Positions 1 to 5,903 of a DNA stretch of 11,581 bases are shown here, in pieces. The position numbers were made by a program, and so were the translations under genes. The stretch spans positions 1 through 11,581 of the forward strand of contig MWJR01000199.1 of NCBI GenBank assembly GCA_002127415.1. Reading direction: 5' to 3'. The DNA is from Calditrichaeota bacterium AABM5.125.24 (GTDB lineage Bacteria; Electryoneota; AABM5-125-24; Hatepunaeales; Hatepunaeaceae). Below the pieces are notes generated by a model. It saw nothing but the letters and a program-made list of their open reading frames with translations, searched no databases and was not told where the DNA came from. Each line of letters opens with the position of its first letter. Within the stretch, counting starts at the first letter, position 1.

Positions 1-655
1 TCCTCTCAACCCCCTTTCGTATAAACTCCTCACTATTATCAATAGCGACAAACGAACGCTCAAGGTCCATCGCAGCTACTGCTGTTGAGAGGACCCCGGC
101 GTAAGGATCGAGAACCATCTCGCCGGGGCTGGAGGACTTTTCAATCAACAGTCTCAGCAGCTCCAATGGTTTCTGGGTCGGATGTAGAAGCTGGCCGGTG
201 TGAACTTTGTTAAACTCGAGGATGTTATCTTCCCTCTTGCCGCGCAGCTCCCTGCGTCCCTTCTGAGCGTATATGATCCACTCGTCTCTGGGCGCATAGT
301 CGCCCTTCAGGTCGCCCGAGCCGTGGTTGTTCTTGACCCATATCAGCGTTCGCTTCATTCTGAAACCGGCGCGCTGGAAGGCGGTGAAGAACAGCGGGTA
401 GGTATCGTGACGGCAGAAGCAGTAGAGATGTCGGTTTGTCCTCAGCAGGCGGTAGGATTCTTCAGCGAAGGTCTCTATCCAGTCCCCCGGTTTGTCACCC
501 TCAAAATGGTCAAACTTGGGGCGACTCACACGCCGGTTTGAGCGGTAGTGGATGGCATAAGGCGGGTCAGTCAGAACCAGATCGACAGACTCGTCCGGCA
601 GTTTGGACAAAATATCAAAGCAGTCGCCGTGGATGATGCAAGCAGAAAGAGACAT
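1..655 (-). CDS. DNA methyltransferase (N6-adenine/N4-cytosine type), 3' end cut by window edge
   Basis: The first 218 residues are visible, from an ATG at 655 to the window edge. The product should transfer a methyl group from S-adenosylmethionine to an exocyclic amine of adenine or cytosine in DNA. The catalytic motif IV DPPY is at residues 30-33, HPTQKP at 158-163, and the SAM-binding motif I (DPYAG) follows at 183-187. Catalytic motif first and SAM motif last is the beta-class order. Motif I is odd: after DPYAG the usual S-G-T is V-L-S, so the second glycine of the F-x-G-x-G loop is Leu. There is no Shine-Dalgarno sequence, because the AT-rich terminal repeat of the neighbouring element abuts the start codon. 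No restriction endonuclease is visible, so it may be an orphan methylase or its partner lies outside. The family is secure; base specificity and activity are not. Confidence 0.88.
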   Translation of the reverse strand, partial: MSLSACIIHGDCFDILSKLPDESVDLVLTDPPYAIHYRSNRRVSRPKFDHFEGDKPGDWIETFAEESYRLLRTNRHLYCFCRHDTYPLFFTAFQRAGFRMKRTLIWVKNNHGSGDLKGDYAPRDEWIIYAQKGRRELRGKREDNILEFNKVHTGQLLHPTQKPLELLRLLIEKSSSPGEMVLDPYAGVLSTAVAAMDLERSFVAIDNSEEFIRKGVER

Positions 656-700
656 ATTAAATTAAAAATTAAAAATTAAAAATTAAAAACATTGATTAAG
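656..700. repeat. Left inverted repeat of the four-helix-bundle element
   Basis: The core is four to five tandem copies of a 7-base unit (AATTAAA) followed by AAAAC and then ATTAAG. The reverse complement matches 1114-1158 over almost its full length. The main differences are a 4-base block near the inner end and the two Cs interrupting the right copy. Confidence 0.7.
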
Positions 701-717
701 ACACAATAATTATATGA

Positions 718-1092
718 TTATGGGGTTTTGCGGGAGCTTACAATAATTGCACCGAGGATGGCAGCGATTTCTTCAGCCTTTTTCTTGATTTCTTTCATAG
801 ATAGACCTGTAACTAATTTTGACTCTTCAAGTAATCGTAACCAGTAAACTGTTTCACGCGCTTCTTTGAGAGAAATTGATATTTTGCTAATAAAATCGGG
901 GTTGCTTTGACCTGCTTGGGCTTCTTCGACATTAGCACCAATTGACGTTCCCGACTTAAGCAATTGTCTTGCCAACAATCTGCTAACGCCTGTAGTCTCA
1001 TCAAGTTTCCTGCATAGGTTTACAATCCTTATTGCAAACCTGAAAGTGCGATCACAAATATCCTGGGGATAACCGGTTATATCTGAACCCAT
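718..1092 (-). CDS. Four-helix-bundle protein (23S rRNA intervening-sequence family)
   Basis: The 124-residue protein has the family hallmark around residues 47-90: SGTSIGANVEEAQAG, then a helix with SKISISLKEARETVYWL. Spacing fits four amphipathic helices, roughly at 10-33, 36-60, 66-90 and 97-120. Members are encoded in 23S rRNA intervening sequences and as free-standing genes; the diversity-generating retroelement accessory protein Avd has the same fold. Their biochemical role is not settled, and nucleic-acid binding is the usual suggestion. The gene lies inside an inverted-repeat element between dtd and a methyltransferase gene, is A+T-richer than its neighbours, and has only a weak ribosome-binding sequence, all consistent with transfer. 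No reverse transcriptase or template repeat is in the window, so a DGR role is unlikely here. The length is normal and the gene looks intact. Confidence 0.88.
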   Translation of the reverse strand: MGSDITGYPQDICDRTFRFAIRIVNLCRKLDETTGVSRLLARQLLKSGTSIGANVEEAQAGQSNPDFISKISISLKEARETVYWLRLLEESKLVTGLSMKEIKKKAEEIAAILGAIIVSSRKTP

Positions 1093-1113
1093 CTTACTAT
1101 CAACAATCTAATT

Positions 1114-1158
1114 CTTAATTTTAGTTTTTAATTTTTAACCTTTAATTTTTAATTATTA
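1114..1158. repeat. Right inverted repeat of the four-helix-bundle element, overlapping the end of dtd
   Basis: This is the inverted partner of 656-700. It contains the dtd stop codon (TAA, 1142-1144) and the codons for the last residues (IIIKN), so the element boundary is inside the dtd reading frame without shortening the protein. Confidence 0.68.
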
Positions 1159-1579
1159 TCGTAACAGGGCCATCATTCACCAATTCAACCTCCATCTTCG
1201 CGCCAAATTCTCCCCTTTTAACCAGGACACCCTCTTCTGTCAACATATCGCAGAATCTGTCGTAAAGTTTCTCAGCCACATCCGGCTCAGCCGCATCAAT
1301 AAAAGCCGGTCTTCGCCCCTTGCGAATGTCTGCATAAAGGGTGAACTGCGAGACCACCAGCACCTCACCTTCCACATCCGCCAGCGAGAGGTTCATCCTG
1401 CCGCCCTCGTCATCGAAGACCCTGAGCCCGGCCAGCTTGCGAGCCGTCCAGTCCAGCTCCAATTCACCATCGGTATGGGTGAAGCCGACCAGAACCAGGA
1501 AACCCCGACCGATAGAAGCTATTATCCTGCCATCAACCCTCACTTCCGCCCGCGAGACACGCTGAACTACTGCACGCAT
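1142..1579 (-). CDS. dtd: D-aminoacyl-tRNA deacylase
   Basis: The enzyme hydrolyses the ester bond of D-aminoacyl-tRNAs, and of glycine mischarged on tRNA-Ala, so it proofreads chirality in the cytoplasm. The 145-residue product has the usual length. SQFTL lies at residues 77-81 and NDGPVT at 135-140, which contains the Gly-cisPro pair (G137-P138) that enforces D-specificity. The ATG at 1579 is chosen because MRAVVQRV is the family's typical beginning; an in-frame TTG seven codons upstream would add a non-conserved tail. No clear Shine-Dalgarno sequence is seen. It follows dnaE by 82 bases, separated by a palindromic repeat. The final five residues are read from the terminal repeat of the four-helix-bundle element, so the native 3' end was replaced while the protein stayed full length. 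Confidence 0.95.
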   Translation of the reverse strand: MRAVVQRVSRAEVRVDGRIIASIGRGFLVLVGFTHTDGELELDWTARKLAGLRVFDDEGGRMNLSLADVEGEVLVVSQFTLYADIRKGRRPAFIDAAEPDVAEKLYDRFCDMLTEEGVLVKRGEFGAKMEVELVNDGPVTIIIKN

Positions 1580-1603
1580 ATCTTGATTATCAATTGTCAA
1601 TTG

Positions 1604-1660
1604 ATGGGTGGCCCGTCCAGCCTTGTCTCCGCGAAGGCGGGGATTGCTGGCCGGGTTTCA
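1604..1660 (-). repeat. Palindromic repeat, copy A (TTGAAACC...CACCCAT family), directly after dnaE
   Basis: Read on the minus strand it begins TGAAACCCGG and ends ACGGGCCACCCAT, the same asymmetric flanks as the copies at 5467, 7210 and 7261. The pairing arms are CCAGC and GCTGG. The 3-base loop seen in other copies is replaced by 24 bases that form their own small palindrome (CCCCGCC...GGCGGGG type), so one repeat appears nested in another. It starts one base after the dnaE stop and could act as that gene's transcript end. Confidence 0.6.
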
Positions 1661-1661
1661 C

Positions 1662-4600
1662 CTAAACCCTGCCCCGTGGTGAATTCAAACTGACCTGCTC
1701 AGCCCCAACCAGCTCAGAGAGCCTGTCCAGCAGTTCCGGCGCCGGTGAGACCTTGAAGCGACCGACCTTGAGGGTCTTGACTGCACTGTCCGGGTAAGTT
1801 AATTCAATGTAAACGGGGCAGATGCCACTATTACCGGCCAGAATCTGTTCCAGACGCTCCACCAGCGGTTCGGTAACCAGCTCGTGAGGCAGCCGGATCC
1901 GGACAGATTGTCCCCACCGCTCCGCTGCCCGCTCCAGTTCGATCAGCTCCTCGACCTTGAGCTTAGGCTCTTCATTGGCATCCTGCCGACTAACCCGACC
2001 AGCCAACCCCACCAGTCGGTCGGACTCGAGCAGCCCGCTGCACTTCTGATAGACCGAAGGAAAGACCAGGCACTCAATCGACCCGGTTAGGTCTTCGACC
2101 TGAGCCACCGCCATACTCTCCCCCTGACGGGTCAGCCTCTTGCGCACACTTCCAACCACCCCGCACATCCTGATTTTCAGACCGTCCTTGAACTCATCCC
2201 TATCCGCCAATCGATGGCTGGCAAGCCCCTCAACCTCGCGCTCGAACCGCTCAAGGGGATGGCTGGAGATATAATAACCGAGCACCTCCTTCTCGCGCGA
2301 CTGAAGCTCCGATGCCGGCAGCTCCTCGGTGAAACGCAACTCCGGCAGTTGAAGACCGAGGGCGGCGCCACCCTCCTCATCTGAGTCGCCGCCGGCGAAG
2401 ATGGTGGTCTGGCCGCGCAGCCGCTCGTCGTGTATGGCCTGGGCGTAAGCAGTGGCGCTCGGCAGCGAGACCAACAGGGTGGCGCGGTTGGGGCCGAGTG
2501 CGTCGAAAGTCCCGGCGTCGATCAGGCTCTCGACCACCTTACGGTTGACGGCGCGCAGATCCACAGTGGTCAGGAAATTATACAGCGAGCTGAACTGCAC
2601 CACCTGCTCCCTGCCTTCGATAATAGCCTTTATGGCCGCCTCGCCGACGTTCTTGATGGCGGCCAGCCCGAAGCGGATCCCCTGCGGCGTCGCTACGAAG
2701 CCTTCCTCGCTCTCGTTTATGTCCGGCGGCAGCACGGCTATCCCCTGAGCCCGGCACTCAGCCAGCAGCTTCATCACCTGCCCGGAAGACTTGCTCCGCA
2801 CGGTCAGGCAGGCGGCGAGGTAGTCGGCCGGGTGGTAGCGCTTAAGATAGGCGCAGTGATAGGCGATGAGCGCATAACCGGCTGAATGGGCCTTCACGAA
2901 GCCATAGTTGGCAAACTGCTCGCAGGCGGCGTAGATGGCTTCCGCCGTTCTCATCTTGATCCCGTTCGCCATACAGCCACCGATGAACTCAGCCTGCAGC
3001 GACTTCATCAGGTCCATCTTCTTCTTTCCCATCGCCCAGCGCAGGTTGTCTGCCTTGCCCAGGGACAGTCCGGCCAGCTCGGTGGCGATACGGATGACCT
3101 GTTCCTGATAGACGATGACCCCATAGGTCTTGTTCAGAATTGGTTCGAGCTTTGGGTGCAGGTAACTCACCTTCCTGCGACCGTGACGACAGGCGATGAA
3201 CTCGTCTATCATCTGCATTGGACCGGGGCGGTAGAGCGCGTTCATCGCAATCAGATCCTCCAGCTGCTCCGGCTTCAGCTTCATCAGGTTCTCACGCATC
3301 CCGGACGATTCAAACTGGAATACCCCGATGGTGTCGCCCTCCGTAAACAGCCTGAACACCTCGGTATCTTCAAGCGAGATGCTGTCGAGATCGACCTCAA
3401 TCCCCCGCCTTCGCAGCGCCTGGATGGTCAGCTCGATCTCCTGCAGGGTCTGCAGTCCGAGGAAGTCCATCTTCAGCAGACCGGCGGCATCCAACCAGTT
3501 CATATCGAACTGGGTGTATATCTCGTCCTCGTCCGTCTGTTTATAGACGGGGATCAGATCGACGGTGGGTCCGGGGCAGATGACAACCCCGGCGGCGTGG
3601 GTCGAGGCATGACGCACAGCCCCTTCCACCAGTCGGGTGTGTTCGATGAGCTGTCGATAGCGTGGATCGCTGTCGATCAGCGCCCTCAGTTCAGGCACTT
3701 CACTCAGCGCACGGTCGATAGTCACATCCCGGCCCCATTCGGGTATCAGGCGGGCGATGCGGTCCGCTTCACCGTATGAGAGCCCCAGCGCTCTGCCAAC
3801 GTCACGCACCGCCGACTTCGCCGCCATCCGGCCGAAGGTGATGATGCGACAGACGCTGTCGTGCCCGTATTTATCGCGGACGTAGCCAATCACCTCCTCC
3901 CGTCGGTCGTCGGAGAAGTCGATGTCGATGTCCGGCGGGCTGACCCGCTCCGGGTTCAGGAACCGCTCGAATATCAGGTCATACTGGATCGGGTCGAGGT
4001 TGGTGATGCCGAGGCAGTAGGAGACCAGGCAGCCGGCGGCCGAACCTCGTCCCGGTCCGACCGGGATGCCATTCTCCTTGGCCCAGCGGACGAAATCCCA
4101 GACGATGAGGAAATAGTCCGCAAACCCGGTCTGGGCGATGACCGAGAGCTCCGTCTTCAACCGCTCCGATGCACCTTCAGGCGGCGACCCGTCGAATCTC
4201 CTCTCAAACCCCTCCTTCGCCAGTCTGGCCAGATATTCGTCGGGCTTCAGTCCCGCTTCATCCGGCAGCGGAAAAACCGGGTAGTGACGCTGGTTCAGCG
4301 GCAGTTCGAGGTCGATCTTGTCGGCTATCTCAAGGGTGGTGGAGATCGCTTCGGGGAGGTCGGCGAACAGCTCGATCATCTCGTCGGGGTGTTTCAGGTA
4401 GAACTCCTCGCTGTTGAAGCGCAGCCGTTTCGGGTCGTCATATTGGGACTGGGTTCCAACGCAGAGCAGGATGTCGTGAGCTGCGGCGTGCTCACGTTTA
4501 AGATAGTGGACGTCGTTGGTGGCAACCAGCTTGACATCCAGATCGCGCGCCAGTTCAACCAACCCGGGCAAGACTTTCTCCTGTTGGGGCAGGCCGTGCC

Positions 4601-5126
4601 GATGTAGTTCGATGTAGAAGTCGTCGCCGAACAGGGCTTTATAGAATTCGGCCGCCTCACGAGCGCCGTCCGGGTCGTCGTCCAGGATAAGCCGGGGAAT
4701 CTCCCCCTGGATGCAACTCGACAGGCAGATCAGTCCTTCGTGATATTCGGAGAGTAGTTCCTTGTCTATACGTGGTTTATAATAAAAGCCGGACAGGTAA
4801 CCTTCACTCGATAGTCTGATAAGATTCTTATAACCGGTCAGGTTCTTTGCCAGCAGAACTTGGTGGTAGCGTAGCTCACCGGCGCGACCCGGGGTTTTCA
4901 CCTTTCGGGAACCGGGCGCCATATACAGCTCGCAGCCGACTATCGGCTTCAGTCCGGCGTCTTTAACCTTCGCGTAGAATTCGAGCGCCCCAAACACATT
5001 CCCGTGGTCGGTGATTGCCACCGCCGGTGACTTATGGTCGAGAGTCGCCTGAACCAGCTCCGGTATCCGGCAGGCCCCGTCCAGCAGGCTGTAGTCGGTG
5101 TGGTTGTGGAGGTGGACGAAAGACAT
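1662..5126 (-). CDS. dnaE: DNA polymerase III alpha subunit
   Basis: This is the replicative polymerase subunit that extends DNA in the holoenzyme, with the beta clamp and tau. From the ATG at 5126 the protein has 1154 residues, close to the 1160 of E. coli DnaE. In order: PHP domain (about 1-280; HxH at 7-9, TDHGN at 39-43); palm and fingers with GPGRGSAAG and the catalytic triad PDIDIDF (D399, D401) and KMDFLGL (D554), matching E. coli D401, D403 and D555; a helix-hairpin-helix region (about 830-900); an OB fold (about 980-1060); and a short C-terminal tail region. This start is preferred because MSFVHLHNHTDYSLLDGA is the standard beginning and AGGA lies 8 bases upstream; an upstream in-frame start would lie in a repeat array. 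No proofreading exonuclease domain is fused, so a separate DnaQ is expected. Confidence 0.97.
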   Translation of the reverse strand: MSFVHLHNHTDYSLLDGACRIPELVQATLDHKSPAVAITDHGNVFGALEFYAKVKDAGLKPIVGCELYMAPGSRKVKTPGRAGELRYHQVLLAKNLTGYKNLIRLSSEGYLSGFYYKPRIDKELLSEYHEGLICLSSCIQGEIPRLILDDDPDGAREAAEFYKALFGDDFYIELHRHGLPQQEKVLPGLVELARDLDVKLVATNDVHYLKREHAAAHDILLCVGTQSQYDDPKRLRFNSEEFYLKHPDEMIELFADLPEAISTTLEIADKIDLELPLNQRHYPVFPLPDEAGLKPDEYLARLAKEGFERRFDGSPPEGASERLKTELSVIAQTGFADYFLIVWDFVRWAKENGIPVGPGRGSAAGCLVSYCLGITNLDPIQYDLIFERFLNPERVSPPDIDIDFSDDRREEVIGYVRDKYGHDSVCRIITFGRMAAKSAVRDVGRALGLSYGEADRIARLIPEWGRDVTIDRALSEVPELRALIDSDPRYRQLIEHTRLVEGAVRHASTHAAGVVICPGPTVDLIPVYKQTDEDEIYTQFDMNWLDAAGLLKMDFLGLQTLQEIELTIQALRRRGIEVDLDSISLEDTEVFRLFTEGDTIGVFQFESSGMRENLMKLKPEQLEDLIAMNALYRPGPMQMIDEFIACRHGRRKVSYLHPKLEPILNKTYGVIVYQEQVIRIATELAGLSLGKADNLRWAMGKKKMDLMKSLQAEFIGGCMANGIKMRTAEAIYAACEQFANYGFVKAHSAGYALIAYHCAYLKRYHPADYLAACLTVRSKSSGQVMKLLAECRAQGIAVLPPDINESEEGFVATPQGIRFGLAAIKNVGEAAIKAIIEGREQVVQFSSLYNFLTTVDLRAVNRKVVESLIDAGTFDALGPNRATLLVSLPSATAYAQAIHDERLRGQTTIFAGGDSDEEGGAALGLQLPELRFTEELPASELQSREKEVLGYYISSHPLERFEREVEGLASHRLADRDEFKDGLKIRMCGVVGSVRKRLTRQGESMAVAQVEDLTGSIECLVFPSVYQKCSGLLESDRLVGLAGRVSRQDANEEPKLKVEELIELERAAERWGQSVRIRLPHELVTEPLVERLEQILAGNSGICPVYIELTYPDSAVKTLKVGRFKVSPAPELLDRLSELVGAEQVSLNSPRGRV

Positions 5127-5131
5127 CAATA

Positions 5132-5159
5132 AGTTCCTGAGTTCCTGAGTGCCTAAGTG
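5132..5159. repeat. Short-period array upstream of dnaE
   Basis: Three and a half units of 8 bases (AGTTCCTG, AGTTCCTG, AGTGCCTA, AGTG) begin 6 bases upstream of the dnaE ATG. The array supplies the likely ribosome-binding AGGA on the minus strand. Confidence 0.6.
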
Positions 5160-5168
5160 CAAATAATT

Positions 5169-5259
5169 GTCATTCTGAAGCCGCCGTCAGGCGGCTGAAG
5201 AATCTCAACACCGCCAAACGCGAGATGCTTCATCCGGCAACTGTCGGATTCAGCATGAC
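5169..5259. repeat. Palindromic interspersed repeat (GTCATTCTGAA...TTCAGCATGAC)
   Basis: A 91-base unit has near-matching inverted ends (GTCATTCTGAAGCCG against GTCATGCTGAATCCG on the other strand) and an inner palindrome GAAGAATCTC...GAGATGCTTC. Repeats of this general form are common between genes in many bacterial genomes. It encodes nothing and lies upstream of dnaE. Confidence 0.7.
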
Positions 5260-5295
5260 TTGATTGCAATTGCCTGAACCCTCCCGTCGCGCAGT

Positions 5296-5347
5296 GGTCG
5301 ATTTATCGAACCTAACCTGATTGGTAGGGGCGCGATTTATCGCGCCC
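5296..5347. repeat. Two adjacent small hairpins of the GGGCGCGATttATCGCGCCC type
   Basis: The hairpin at 5328-5347 is a perfect 9-base stem with a TT loop, preceded by GGTAG. The one at 5296-5312 has the same loop context (CGATTTATCG) in a shorter stem, GGTCGAT...ATCGAACC. They look like two divergent copies of one small palindromic repeat. Confidence 0.6.
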
Positions 5348-5393
5348 GAGTGACAAAATCATAAGTGGAAACCGGCATCCAATACTGGCCTGG

Positions 5394-5435
5394 ATTCCCG
5401 CCCCCTGCTTTCGCAGGGGCATGCTTCGCGGGAAT
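5394..5435. repeat. Nested palindrome of the ATTCCCGC...GCGGGAAT type
   Basis: Outer arms ATTCCCGC and GCGGGAAT enclose a second hairpin, CCCCTGC/GCAGGGG with loop TTTC. Similar sequences are widespread intergenic repeats. A shorter relative forms the expanded loop of the repeat at 1604-1660. Confidence 0.65.
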
Positions 5436-5466
5436 GACATTTTGAGATAGGTTCATGAAATTCATC

Positions 5467-5503
5467 TTGAAACCTGGGTTGCAAGCAACCCAGGTCACCC
5501 ACC
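5467..5503 (+). repeat. Palindromic repeat, copy B (TTGAAACC...CACCCA family), plus strand
   Basis: Left flank TTGAAA, arms CCTGGGTTGC and GCAACCCAGG with a 2-base AA loop, right flank TCACCCACCA. This is the only copy on the plus strand, and its arms carry a CCTGGG variant of the CCCGGG seen in the copies near asnS. It lies just beyond the duplicated asnS tail. Confidence 0.7.
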
Positions 5504-5541
5504 ACTTTGTCACTTTATCACTCTGTTACTTTGTCACTTTC
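5502..5541. repeat. Short-period array beside the asnS-tail copy
   Basis: On the minus strand, roughly five degenerate units of about 8 bases (AAGTGACA, AAGTAACAG, AGTGATA, AAGTGACA, AAGTGG) start immediately after the TAG that closes the chimeric hicA/asnS frame. No gene is seen here. Confidence 0.6.
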
Positions 5542-5631
5542 CTATGGCTCCAGCCGATACATCATCCTTATCGTCTCGCGGATGTGCCTGATGCGGCAGA
5601 TCCGGGCCACGGTGCGCTTCAACCTCAACCG
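5542..5631 (-). repeat. asnS': Second copy of the asnS 3' end
   Basis: Hand alignment to 5904-6002 gives 76 of 90 aligned positions identical, plus one in-frame 9-base gap that removes three residues. It covers the coding sequence from class II motif 3 to the stop codon. Several differences are silent third-position changes, while others change Gly or Trp to Arg. This suggests a diverged allele that then decayed, not a very recent duplication. Confidence 0.85.
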
Positions 5632-5676
5632 CCTTGCCAATTCATCGCTGGACAAGTCCCGTGGCAGCCTGGTCAT
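5542..5676 (-). pseudogene. Broken hicA toxin gene fused in frame to a copy of the asnS 3' end
   Basis: A 44-codon frame starts at an ATG that overlaps the hicB stop by four bases (ATGA), the usual coupling in TA pairs. The first ~15 residues, MTRLPRDLSSDELAR, match the beginning of HicA/YcfA-type mRNA interferases. The sequence then switches to the end of asparaginyl-tRNA synthetase: KRTVARICRIRHIRETI, a 3-residue gap, and RMMYRLEP before TAG. AsnS itself ends ERTVAWICGIRHIRETIPF and so on. The catalytic histidine and double-stranded-RNA-binding-like fold of HicA are absent, so toxin activity is not expected. The open frame across the junction could be chance or may still serve as a translated end for the hicB transcript. 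The HicA part is short, so its assignment also rests on its position and overlap with hicB. Confidence 0.72.
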
Positions 5677-5879
5677 ACTGTTAGCAGCTCCTCGCTCACG
5701 AAGTGTAGGCGTATTATCCTGGGTCTATCAGCTTCATCGAAGTGGCACTTGACCGCATCCTTTATCATTATCTTCAATTCATAGAGCTCATCCGCCTCGG
5801 TGAATATGCTGTGCCCCAGCGCCCTTGCCGTCCAACCCCCTTCAGGCGCAGACTCCACAACGAAGATTATCTCATTCAT
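5673..5879 (-). CDS. HicB-like antitoxin-family protein
   Basis: The 68-residue protein begins MNEIIFVVESAPEGG and contains ARALGHSIFTEADEL and DAVKCHFDE, the pattern of small HicB-fold proteins (beta-beta-beta-alpha, partial RNase-H-like). These usually precede hicA and neutralise the toxin. The ATG at 5879 is chosen because GGGAG stands 6 bases upstream; a TTG two codons earlier would overlap that signal. It lies 24 bases after the asnS stop. Its stop overlaps the ATG of the hicA remnant, but that toxin is truncated, so HicB here is probably an orphan. Many HicBs carry a C-terminal DNA-binding domain; this one is too short to have it. Some databases mislabel such proteins as 2-oxoisovalerate dehydrogenase. 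Confidence 0.8.
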   Translation of the reverse strand: MNEIIFVVESAPEGGWTARALGHSIFTEADELYELKIMIKDAVKCHFDEADRPRIIRLHFVSEELLTV

Positions 5880-5903
5880 AATCAACTCCCATTATATGAG
5901 ATT

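Larger units (their letters stand above)
656..1158 (-). mobile_element. Putative 503-bp element: four-helix-bundle gene between AT-rich inverted repeats
   Basis: The only gene here (718-1092) is bracketed by imperfect inverted repeats of about 45 bases at 656-700 and 1114-1158. The left end abuts the ATG of the methyltransferase. The right end reaches into dtd and provides its last five codons and stop. The interior is visibly richer in A+T than dtd or dnaE. Family knowledge: four-helix-bundle (23S-IVS) proteins are encoded by intervening sequences in 23S rRNA genes of some bacteria, which also have complementary ends, and by free-standing copies elsewhere. I infer this is a free-standing relative that inserted between dtd and the methylase gene. 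No transposase is encoded, so any movement would need help in trans. Confidence 0.55.

Noticed and set aside
200..636. Plus-strand frames in the first 650 bases
   Set aside because: The minus strand reads as a methyltransferase with DPPY and HPTQKP motifs throughout, which explains the stretch.
656..1158. Diversity-generating retroelement (because of the Avd-like fold)
   Set aside because: No reverse transcriptase, template repeat or variable C-type lectin target is in the window.
2430..4607. Several long plus-strand open frames (2430-2885, 2886-3779, 3861-4607)
   Set aside because: They lie entirely opposite dnaE, show no recognisable domain, and follow from the codon bias of the GC-rich gene on the other strand.
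5169..5541. CRISPR array
   Set aside because: The repeats are of different families and lengths with no regular spacer, and no cas genes are present.
5891..5896. TATAAT box between asnS and hicB
   Set aside because: It is only about 11 bases from the hicB ATG, so a transcript from it would lack the GGGAG ribosome-binding site, and no -35 is visible.
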